This document shows, piece by piece, positions 34,975 to 45,581 of a stretch of DNA of 64,000 nt. The stretch spans positions 138,595,005 through 138,659,004 of the forward strand of contig CM060706.1 in assembly GCA_030686995.1 (NCBI GenBank), in the 5' to 3' direction. The stretch's first letter is position 1. Every line of letters begins with the position of its first letter. This stretch comes from Artemisia argyi. Its lineage: Eukaryota; Streptophyta; Magnoliopsida; Asterales; Asteraceae. A model generated the notes under the pieces. It was not told the DNA's origin. It ran no database searches and worked only from the letters and a program-made list of their open reading frames with translations. Both the position numbers and the translations under genes were made by a program.

Positions 34975-36129
34975 CTACTAATGTTTTAAAGTGATCAAAT
35001 TTCTCTTGTTTAAACAACTTAATATAAAACAAGGTAATTTGTTGAAAATATTTAAGCGTTTGTTGAAAATAGATTAGATTGTTTGAAAAATTTAGGTAAC
35101 TAGATTTAACTTATTTATAAGATGTTTAAGTGATATTAAGCCATCAATACCTATATGTAATGGAAGACTAATTATGCAGTCTTAACGCAAGAAATTTAGC
35201 ATAAGATCTAGTTACGCAAAAATTGGCAACTAGCTACAAACTAATAGAGTACATGACACATATGCTAAGAGCCTAAGATATTCAAATAGCTAATTTTGAA
35301 ATAGCAACGATTATATAATATACTCTATTAACAGAATAAAATCACAAATGAGTTCACATAGCACATAAAACACTTGTCGTCGTTTTATGTATTATATATA
35401 CCAATGTTTACTTAGCTCGACTTTATTTGAAAATAAAATAATTTCCTAGCCATTTTAAAATTTAATTAAGATCAATATTTTGAAAGCATAAATACTTAAT
35501 TTTTCAAAGATATACCGACTAGGAATGCCCGACTCGAAGGAAAAGGTAAAATACAAGTTTTACGTTAAAAAAAGACTCAAATTTTTTACCTCCGTGTAGT
35601 ATTTCGACTTTCTGACTTATTTAAGTTTGTAATGGTTACTTGTAAGTATTTTTAAATGAAAGTTCACTCAATTACATTTAAAACATCGGGTGGCACGACT
35701 TCTACGGAGTTACGGTTATTTTTATATGATTTTTCAAAGTTTCAAAAAAAAAAAAAAAAAAAAAAAAAAAACTGCGAATAGACAGGCGGAACCCTTAAGT
35801 AATTAAGGGTACCGCCTAGTATTTAAGAGGGCCGCCCAGACAATTAAGGAGGCCGCCTATCTGGTACTCAAAAATTCATTTTTTTGTAAAAAATTGTTTT
35901 CTGATTTTGCTAAAAGTTGTGAAACTTTCTGAATTTGTTACAGAACATATAATACTTATTTAAAGCATAATCTTATCTCGAGCTAGTATAATTAGTGTAT
36001 ATAACATCAAAACTAATACAAGTTAATCAACAAAATACTTTTCACATTTAATCCTCCTTAATGGGTAATTTGATACATGGATCGTACTCAATTTTTAAAA
36101 CCATTTGTTTTGAAAATTTGAGCGACGTG
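34709..36129 (-). other. Element E interior, 5' part
   Basis: No coding sequence recognised. It contains an (AT)n tract (34880-34973), an A-run (35744-35771), and at 35785-35862 a cluster of CCCTTAATTAAGGG-type palindromes with GGCCGCC words, similar to one inside both LTRs. Confidence 0.5.
34880..34973. repeat. (AT)n microsatellite
   Basis: About 47 uninterrupted AT units. Confidence 0.95.
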
Positions 36130-36141
36130 GCTCTGGTACCA
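36130..36141 (-). promoter_or_regulatory. Element E primer binding site (tRNA-iMet)
   Basis: Minus-strand TGGTACCAGAGC, two bases from the LTR edge, complementary to the 3' end of initiator tRNA-Met. It fixes the element's orientation. Confidence 0.8.
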
Positions 36142-36143
36142 AT

Positions 36144-37736
36144 TGTGGAAAACTGAAATGAGGGGTTAAATAGTTTTCCCTCTTTTTCGTTTATGAAAAG
36201 TTTGTTTCAAAATCTTTGATTAAAGTTTAGTATGAAAACAACATATAATCAATATGATCAATTATATATGTGTGCTTTTAGATTAGTTTTCAAAACTTAG
36301 TTTTATTAAAGGAGCTTTGGTTTATCTTTATGTGAATACGTTTTTTTTTTAAATCTTAAAATGTTTTGTATCAAATTATCTATTAAGTTAAACTAAATAT
36401 GAGAAATGTGAATAATAATCTATTAGATCATATCATATAGTTATGCATACAATCACAATATTAACTTCTATGTACAACACAATCAACATCACAACTATAT
36501 AAGCAACAACTAAGACATATAGGCAAGCATAGATGTAAAGCAATAAATGCAAGAATAAATGAAAAGAGATAAGATAAAGGAAATGCAAACCGGACACGAT
36601 GATTTATAGTGGTTCGGCTACAAGGACACATTCCTTGCCCTACTCCAATTCCCGAGTCACCTACTCGAGAGTTTTCTTCACTACTCAACAAGCTCCCTCT
36701 TGGCGGAGAAAACCGTACACAACTTTTGCTTACACCAATTTACGACACTAAGCTAAATGTCGAGTTCTAATAGTAGCTAGAATCAATCTCACGACACGAC
36801 TTCGATCACTACACAACTTCTACACGACTTCTTCACGACTTCATCACTACTTTAAAACTTCTTCTATACTCCACTACTTATTCACACACCTACTTCTTCA
36901 CAACTACATGACTCCTCCACACTAATACTTCTTCCCACAACTTCTTACTCACTCATTGACTCACAACTAAGTAAGATCATCTTGATCTACTTATCACATA
37001 TACATACATAACTCACAACTTTACATCAACACTAACTAGACTCTAATATATCTTTGGCTTTATGATAGGGAGGATTCTTCTCTTGCACTTTGAGTGATGA
37101 GGGATTGAATCACTTGAAACAAAAACTAATAAACTTATGATCAAAGATTTTAGGAAGATGATTTGAGAGGATTTGGACAGAAAGTTTTAGTGCAAAAGGT
37201 TAGGAAAAATTACAGATTTAAACTAGTATTTATAGGCAAAAGTTTCTGACACAAGAGTGTGTGCCAACCCCTTTAATTGTATGCCGGCCCCCTTAAAATT
37301 AAGGGGGCCGCCCAGACGAAAACGGCAGTTTTCTTGTCTTTTTCTGAGGAAAGTTTATCTAGTGAAATTTTAACTGCTTTTGGTTAAAAATTTGAATTCA
37401 TATATTTATTTTGAATTAAACATTTTCCTTTAATTACTAAAAGTATTTTTCAAAAATATATAAGATATTTATATCATTTTATAAACATTGTAATGTTTAA
37501 ATAAAAATCCTTTTGATCATAAAATGTATTAGACATTTGTTTGTACATACCTTAAGTGATTGTTGAAGCATACTTGAGACGTTGAGATGTCGAGGCTTGT
37601 TGACGTATGAATGCATAGACGAATTGTGATCACAAGTAACTTAAACCTTTACGTTATATATTGTAACTTACATCTTTGTCACCATCAAAACATGAAGAGG
37701 ATGTTTAGATTAAATATTGTTATATTCATGCCAACA
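36144..37736 (-). mobile_element. Element E 5' LTR
   Basis: 1593 bp direct repeat of 28180-29810. It lacks the G-run of the partner and differs by scattered substitutions and short indels. Confidence 0.85.
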
Positions 37737-37741
37737 TTTTC

Positions 37742-38092
37742 TTCATTTTAACATGCTAGGCTAGATTTATTAGTGTTTGCTTAGATCTAATAAAACCTAG
37801 TTATTAATTATTGATTTGTCGTCTCTAGTTTAATTGATTGCCTCATGTTAAAATTAGAAAACATGTGTAACTCTTATAAGTACTAGCTTGTCCATCTTAT
37901 AAAACAACCCTAGAGTACACTAGTTGGTTTTTCTCATTTTATTTATTTCGTGAATTGCGGCTTGTAGATCCTAGAAGACTTAATAGACTTGAAGGTTTAT
38001 AGGGGAGACTTATACGCTTCGATTAAAACAAGGACGTGATAATTCGACTAATTAATAGGAGATAACTAGGGAGTAAAGAAATCTAAGTTAAC
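37742..38092 (+). mobile_element. Element D 3' LTR, middle piece
   Basis: It continues the D LTR after element E ('aacatgctaggctaga', matching the solo LTR near 16952) and stops at 38092, where element C begins. Its last five bases ttaac (38088-38092) are the target duplication of C, repeated at 61065-61069. Confidence 0.8.
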
Positions 38093-41000
38093 TGATGAGT
38101 GCTCAAACACTCATCATTTTTTGTCAATTCTGAACTGCAAAACATTTAAAAACACTAAAAAAAGGCATCAAAATACTGAAAATATCTCAAAATTATGTTT
38201 TATATGTTTCAGAGGCAAAATGAGTAAAAACAGATGAAAAATGAACAAAGTTTGCATAATTGGCAGTTTCAGTCTCCCAACTTTCAAAACTTGTCAAAAT
38301 TAGTCCCTGAGCTTTTATTTTGAAATAAAAGTCAACCCAAGTCCTTTAAAAGTTAAATATTATCAAAAATAGTCCTTGGGTAAAAAGTTTTGAAAATTTA
38401 CATTTTGGTCCCTCAAGTTTCAACAATTGGCAGTTTTGGCCCTTGGGAGTTCAATTTTGGAGAAAAAGTCAAATATGGTCCTTGGGAATTTACATGTGTC
38501 ACTTTTAAACCCTGGATGAAAATTTTGAGAAAATTACAAATTTAGTCCCTACAGTTTGGAATTTTGCAAAATTGGTCCCCGAGTGATTTTATTTTGGAGA
38601 ATAAACAACAAAGGACCTTGTGGAATTACAACTTGGCAGGAATCACCCTTGGAACAATATTTTGGAAATCTGGCAGAATTAGCCCTTAACTTTCAGTATT
38701 TGCACAAATGGTCCTTGTATTTATCCAAGCTAAAAACCAAATGGACTCTTTGTTCATTCACTACCCAATCCACCCTTAATATTATCCACCCCTTTCCTGA
38801 TCCATCAAAACCCCCCTAAAGCCCACTCCAACACCAGGCCCACTCCACTTCCAACCCAACTCCACACCCTTTGATATCAAATGGGGTCAAACCCAGTTTG
38901 ACCTCCCACCTTTCTTCCCCACTTGCCTGTAACTCCCTGCCAACACTCAACCTTCCCCCTCCTCCACCTCATCTCTCCCATCCTTTGTCCCCTCCACCTC
39001 ATACTACATAGCAAACTCCATTTAATGCTCACAAAAGTCTCACAAGCAACCACAACTGCCATTTAGACTTTTTCCCACCAAAAAGGGATTGAAGGTCGAG
39101 ATTGATTGAAACTAATCCAATGGTCCAAAATTAAAGTGGGATATGCTCAGAAACCTACCTCAGTCCATATAAGTGAAGAAAAGGCAATGAAAAAAGTAGT
39201 TAGTAGCTAGAGTAGTTTTAGTTAGTTTAGTAGTAATGTCGAATTAGCTTAAGTATCAATTTCAGTTGTAATTGTTAGCTTACAAGTGTTATGTTCAATA
39301 GTTTCAGTGTAATACAAACTTATTTTAATCTTAATTCTAAGTTTTCAGTCTGCATTCTAGTCTACTCATTTTTTTTTGAAAATTCCATTTTTATTTTAAA
39401 AGTTGTTTAAAGCTGTTAATCAGTGATCATTTAAGTTCATATAAGTCTTCTATGAACTTTTGATAGGCTTCATTAACATTAGATTCATTTTCTAGTTAAA
39501 AACAAAAAATACTCAAAAATACCAATAAATAGGTCAATAAATAAAAAATTATTTTGTATGAAGATACAAGCAAGGAGCAGGAAATATTTTGGATGATCTT
39601 GGTTTTAGTGCCTTATGGGAGGCTTTAGAAAGTGATTCTAGGCCTTGGTTACATGATCTCAGCTTTGATCCATTTGTAAGCCTCATTTTCAATTTTTTTT
39701 CCCTTTTACTACATGAATACTCATTAGCTGTTTAACTTGGGATTTCAATGCCTATTTTCTGTTCTTTAATCATAATAAGCACTCATGTTTCAATTTTATG
39801 GTCTAAATATCACTTTCTCTTTGAAAATAATCAAAGACAGTCCATAAGAGGGTGTTTGGTTCAGAAGGATTTGGGATGTTCTAGGTTGATATAGTTGTTG
39901 GTTTCTGCTGCAACATATCATATTAGGCTAGTGTAACACAGTGAAGCAATAAAATTAAGGGCTCTTTAGTTAGAAAGTCAAAATGACCCATCTATCCTCT
40001 TCATTAGTCCACTGTTAGGTTCTAGGGGTTGCATTCTCACCATTTTAAGTTACTATTAGTTGTTATACCCTAATCTAGTTCAATTATAGCTTAATACAAC
40101 ATAACTAATCAGTATAGTAAGATCTAAGTTCAATTTAGTCAAAGTAGGTTTATTATTTCAAAAGTCAAAATATGACTTAGGGCAGAAAATCCAAAAATTG
40201 CAAGATTTATTGTGAATTTTGTGAGAAGATTCAGGGCTTGAAACTTGTTTCTAATTGTAACCCCCCAGCTAAACTGTTGAATCCTACATCTATCATATTT
40301 TTGTGATTTTCCTTATGAGTTCCATGAAGCCTCAAATTCAGCTGCAGGGGGACTGACCTCCCTTGCTGCAGCAGCTATTCCCAGCTCACCCAACTTCTGT
40401 GGGACCCACAGGCCTCATCAGTGGGCCCCACAACTGGTTCTTAGGTTTTTTGAGCTCTAGTAGCTGGCTAAAAGGTTCCAGGCTTCTTTCAGGCTTTACA
40501 GCTTATTTGATAAGCTTAAACAAGCCCACAAGTTGGCCTGTGGACTGCTGTTTGGGTCAGTTTATTGGGATTAGCTTATTTCTGTTTTTTGGCTTTTACT
40601 AGTGAGCTTTTTCAATTGTTGTAGCTTATTTGGGTCCAACTCAGTGCACCTTAGCTTAACCTATCCTTAGAATCAAGTTGGTAGCTTATTATTTAGCTTT
40701 CCAAGTCTCAAATTTCACTTAAGCTTATAAAGCCTCAACTGTGTTATCCATAGGGATGAGCATTTCGAACCGAATCCCGGAACCGAACCGGAACTGTACC
40801 GATTTCTGAAATACGGTACGGTACCGGTACCAAGAAATAAGACAAAAAAAATTTCGGTACCTTTTGGAATCGGTGCGGGACTAATCGGGAATTCCCGATT
40901 CGGTACCGAATACAAAAAGAAAAAATATAAGGCTTTAAGTTAAGGTATGTGAAAAAAAAGAAAAAATATAAGGCTTTAAGTTTTGCCTAGGCTACTGACC

Positions 41001-41133
41001 TACTAATGTTTTGTAAATATATTAGTTGTATATATCAAATTCTTTCCATGGCTACTAACCTTGAATCCATTGTTTTGTAAATATATTAGTTGTATATATT
41101 CAATGTTTAACTGTAACTTTGAATCCATTGTTC

Positions 41134-41181
<48 letters not shown>

Positions 41182-42951
41182 GAAATTTACAAAGATACTA
41201 CAATAGTGATGAAACCAAAATCTTTTATAATGATTGTTATTAACTATGTTTGTTTTGTCGCATGTGTAGATATCGAAGATGGGATTGCCAAGCAAAACAC
41301 TAAAGAAAAAGGGAAGGGAGTTTCACAAGATTAAACGATTAATTGTCTTTCGTTGAAAAATGGTTTAGTACGTTTATTTGAATGATTTCGTATGTTTTTG
41401 GTGGAATTTTAGACGTTTTGGAACGTTTGAAAGTTACGATAAATTTGGTGATATGTTTTGTCCTATTTTTACTAGCACGAGCTACGATTTTTTTTGTTTA
41501 AAAAAAATGGGAATTACCGGATTGGTACCGATTTCCCGGTACCGAGTACCGGTACTGGTACCGGTACCGGTACCGAAATCCCGTACGGTATGGTACCGGT
41601 ACCTCTTCTTATGCTCGGGAAAAAAACGGTACCACTAATTCGGTACGGTACGGTACCGGTACTAGTACCGTGCTCATCCCTAGTTATCCATAAGCTCACA
41701 CAGGGCTTATCTTAGCTTTTCCGAAAGGTTGTCTTTGTTAAAATTTCATAATTTCAGTGTTAAAATAGTTTTGTAAAATAAAATTTCAGAAAAATCAAGT
41801 TTTAAAATAAGTGATAGTTTCTATTTAATGTAATTTATCTTTTTAATTTTCATTTTTAGATTTTTATTAAGTAACTTGCACTTTTATATTTTTCTTAAAT
41901 TTCTTTTATGTTAAAGTAATTTTAGTAATTTTCTCAGATTTTTATATTATCATTTGGTAATTATTAGATTTAATATTAGTTTTATTAATAATTAAGCATT
42001 AAATAGCATAATTAGTTTTTATAAAGTAATACCTAGTTTTTATATTTTTCCTAGCTTTTATAAGTTATAAAACAATCTTAGGAATTTTTCTAGAATTTCT
42101 ACTGTTCATTTTCTAATTTTCTTAATTAATTTAGTTAAATTAGATATTAATTAATAAACAAGTAAATAATTAGTAAAATAGTCTAAAAATAATTTTTATA
42201 AACTTTTTATAATTTTTTTTAGGATTCCTGAGATGGTTAATTAGATTTTTCAATTTTTCTATAATTCTTTAGTCACTTTTAGTATTATTCGTAATTTAAA
42301 ATTAGTTAATTAGTTTAATTAAATATAATTAGTAATTAATTAATATAAAAATCACAAAAAGACAAAATGACATATTTTTAAGTTTAAAATTAGTTTTTAG
42401 TTATTTAAAATTTTAGAAATTTAATTTTCATTTTTCTAGTATTAAATTAATATTATATTATATTTAAGTTATTTAAATATTAATAATTAGTATTAAATAG
42501 TATTTAATTAATATTAAATAAGCAATTAGTGTAAAAATTTATTTTCTTTTTCTAAAAACTTTTCTTTCATCCTTAGGTTTGTAAAAAGTCATTTTTATCC
42601 CCTGAGGGTTTTCAGATTTCAGTTTTCACTTTTTTATTTTGTACGTTCGCGTAAATTTAAACTGAACGTACACGTTTTTAGGTTTAAAACGTTTCTGGTT
42701 TTTCTGATTTCAAAAATTTGTTAATATAACTTATTTAAGCTATTTCATTGTATATCTCAGTAGTGTAATCAATCACAAACCCTTTCCTGTCCAAATCCAC
42801 CCGATCACAAACCCGTTTAATTACTATCCACACCTCGTCAGGACATAACGACCCGGGGAAACCCCTATACTTCCACGGAGATTAACTCTAGACTGTTTGA
42901 CTTTGTTGACCATTCCTTGGTCCATATAAGTTAACTGTTTGGAGCCAATCA
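38093..42951 (+). mobile_element. Element C 5' LTR
   Basis: TGATGAGTGCTC...GGAGCCAATCA. The first 24 nt form a 9-bp terminal palindrome (TGATGAGTG / CACTCATCA). Removing the 932-bp MITE and its 8-bp duplication leaves 3919 bp versus 3922 bp in the 3' LTR, with few differences by eye. It holds a GGTCCCT phrase array (38260-38730), a possible TATA box (atataag near 39167), TAAGCT words (40490-40770) and a 0.8-kb AT-rich distal part. Confidence 0.9.
40751..41682. mobile_element. hAT-type MITE with GGTACC-rich arms (932 bp)
   Basis: TIRs tagggatgagca / tgctcatcccta with a perfect 8-bp duplication gttatcca (40743-40750, 41683-41690). Subterminal arms (40760-40915, 41510-41670) are packed with GGTACCG/CGGTACC words in inverted arrangement; the core is AT-rich with a 42-nt T-run (41137-41178). 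No transposase. The matching position of the 3' LTR of the same element (near 59800) is an empty site with a single gttatcca. Confidence 0.93.
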
Positions 42952-42956
42952 AATTT

Positions 42957-42974
42957 TGGCACTGCTGCCGGGGA
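42957..42974 (+). promoter_or_regulatory. Element C primer binding site (tRNA-Asp type, decayed)
   Basis: tggcactgctgccgggga, five bases after the LTR. It differs from the intact version in element B (tggcgccgctgccgggga) by two changes in CpG context, which would weaken pairing with tRNA-Asp. Confidence 0.8.
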
Positions 42975-43142
42975 GGTTGTGCGCGTTTTTCTAAACGGTT
43001 TGCAGATTAGTGAATCTGGATATACGCTCTTTGTATATTATCCATCCTTGTTCATATTTTTTCATAAAAACCCAAAAATATTTTTCCTTACCCTCTATCC
43101 GTTTGATTCTACCTTCTTATACCCCTCTCATGTATAATTCTA

Positions 43143-45572
43143 ATGACATCCCTCGATGACGATTTCTTTGAATCAAGGGCCTTTAAGAGCAACATTGAAA
43201 AACTTCAGGCCCTGTCAAAAATTTCGAGATGTCGTGTTGATTATGATGGACCATCAATTCCTATTCCCTCTCCGGTGAGGGAAATGGAACGAGAAACCAG
43301 GGTGACAAAGGACCCGGTACATTTTGCTCTGACAATGAAAGTGCTAAATACGTCCCAACCTACGGTTGTCCAAAAATCTAAGCTCATAATTGCTCCTAAA
43401 CCGTCAAGAATTGATCTTAACCTTTCACGGTTTACGGTTAAAAGTTTGTCAAGCAAACGTACTGAGCTTAGGGCAGTGACTGCAAAGAATGACTTGCCTA
43501 ATCTTCACGTTTATCAAGAACAAAAACTAGAGACCATAACGGAAGTGGTGGAAATTCCTAGCTCTCAGAGCACACCACTTGTCCCACCTCCGGATTTTGT
43601 TCCTTGTGTCGGTTGTGGTGAGCCGCTTTTCGGTTTTCCATGTCGTTGGTGTACATGTGAACAATGTGGTAATGATATTCAAGACGGGAGTTGTTTGTTT
43701 TGTGGTTCGAGAAATTCATTTGCTTATGATCCTAATCAGAACTCATTCAACGACTCCTCAAATTTTTCCAACTACCCATCACATTCATACGAGCAAGAAT
43801 CATATTATCCAAATCTCAATGATGCTTCGTATCAAAATACACCAAGCCAGACTTAACAGTTTTACTGTTGTGAGTACTGTGGTGGCCCACACTACAGTTC
43901 TGATTGTCAATCAGGAAACATGCTTGTCTATGAGCGGTTTCCTGATAACAATTATGACTCTAGCACATACAACTCACAGCCACATCAGTTTTTCTGTTGT
44001 GAGTACTGTGGAGGTCCTCACTTTAGCTCGGATTGTCAAACAGGGAATCCTTTTCATTGTAACAATTACGACTATTCGTTTCAAGACCCACCTCCACAGT
44101 ACCAAATTACCCAAGCAACTCCTCAATACCCGCAAGACCTTTGTCATGAGTTTCTTGAAGCATTGAAAGAATTTATGGAGGAGTTGTCTACTACATCATT
44201 TCAAAACTCTCGTGAGAAATCTATGGCAGAATTACTTGCTGAAGAATGAGATGCTAGAAACGAAATGAGCATGGAAGAATTGCTAGTCTTAGAACAAGCA
44301 GCTAAAACACGAGCCATATTTCACAATGCTGCTCTTCTCGACGACGATGATAGTGATGATGAAGTTACCCTTGATATTTCTCAATTTTGTAAGGGTTCAT
44401 CAGATGCATCAGTTGTGATTCCTTCCATGGAGAATCAGGGAGAAAATAATTTGACGAAGTCACTAGCCGTTAATCAAATGGAACTTGAAGAATCCATAAC
44501 TGCTAGTCCTTCTCAACTCCCTCAGTCTGTTATCACACCCGAAGTTCACACTCACTCTTTGATCATGGGTGATGAGCATCTTAGCACTGTTCCTGAAAAG
44601 GAATCGGACGAATTCATAAAGTCTAGTGCTGAGAACCTTGTCCCAATCCCAGGAGAGTCACATGGAACTTTTGATCATATGTGTGATATCCCTCCTCCTC
44701 TATTCTTCCCAACTGATCATGTTGAGATGTTCTCCGATTCTACTGATGACGATTCGTTATCTTGTGGAGACATTGTTTTTATGGAAGAATTACCTTCTGA
44801 GCTAGTTAGCTTAGAAGAAGAGAATGATGAGATTGACACTGAAATCAAGGATGAAGCACTTCGTGCAAGATTATTGAATGTCGATCTCCTCATTTCTAAA
44901 ATCGAGGCTTTCAAAGAGAAACGTATTTCGTCTCCAATCCCCATTAAGGATAGTGACATTTTCTCCGATGATCCTATTCCAGAGTTTGAAGCCTTTACTT
45001 TTGATCATATGGGAGAGAAGATTAGTGGCAGTACCACTTCTCATTCTCAAATTTCTCTCCCCGAGTATGATTCATTCACCTTTGAGGAGTTCTCCTGTGA
45101 ACTCACTCATATCATATCTCCACCGGAGTATGATAACTTTTACTTTGATCTAGACAAAGATGATCTTTGTGTCCCGGAGGGAAATATTCTCAACCGTGAA
45201 AATTTGCTTGATATCAAAATCCCAAACCTCCCGCCCATTATATGTCTAGATCATATGAGCTTTACTGACGAGATTCATGATATACCAATTATGAATTCTC
45301 TTTCTGGTGATGATGAGTCAATCTTGATTGTCATCAAGATCTTTCTTCCCTTCTTCACCTACCGGGTGACTTCTCCTGTTCTTCACTCCTTCGGGAATGA
45401 AGACATTATCTTTGACCCCGGCATCACCGCTTATAGTTTATACTATTTTAAGCCGGGATTATATCTCATCGGTGTGGAACTTTCACGTGCTTCAAATGTT
45501 TGTCCAAACATCTTGAAAGAAAGTCCGATGCAGATTGTTTCTTCCACATCATGCTTCCCCAAGAACCAATGA
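43143..45572 (+). pseudogene. Element C gag-like zinc-knuckle protein, two stop codons
   Basis: One 810-codon frame is interrupted by TAA (43854-43856) and TGA (44247-44249); both look like C-to-T changes when compared with element B (CAA, CGA). The N-terminal part carries a cysteine cluster of four CxxC pairs (residues 155-187). Next come two zinc knuckles, CEYCGGPHYSSDC and CEYCGGPHFSSDC (C-x2-C-x3-H-x4-C), nucleic-acid-binding motifs typical of Gag. The 435-residue C-terminal part is acidic, with MGDEHLSTVPEKESDEF and twice PEYD(S/N)F(T/Y)F. From memory this resembles predicted proteins common in Tanacetum-type genomes. There is no protease or polymerase motif. The last codons FPKNQ and the sequence after the stop match the end of the integrase in element A. 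Its role is presumably particle formation or RNA binding, but the acidic part has no known function. Confidence 0.8.
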
Positions 45573-45581
45573 ATTCGGGGT

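Larger units (their letters stand above)
28180..37736 (-). mobile_element. Element E: non-autonomous SIRE-like Ty1/copia
   Basis: Two LTRs (28180-29810 and 36144-37736) are direct repeats with TGTTGGCATG...TTTTCCACA ends on the minus strand, flanked by a perfect 5-bp duplication ttttc (28175-28179, 37737-37741). On the minus strand the initiator-tRNA-Met primer site TGGTACCAGAGC (36141 to 36130) follows the 5' LTR, and the PPT aaaaaggggaagat precedes the 3' LTR. The PPT wording and LTR size fit the SIRE/Maximus lineage. No gag, protease, integrase or RT is detectable in the 6.3-kb interior, so it depended on a helper. The LTRs differ by small indels and substitutions, so it is not very recent. 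Confidence 0.85.

Noticed and set aside
43579..44166. 195-codon ORF overlapping the gag-like relic of C
   Set aside because: Shifted-frame shadow of the zinc-knuckle coding sequence; the knuckle motifs lie in the other frame.
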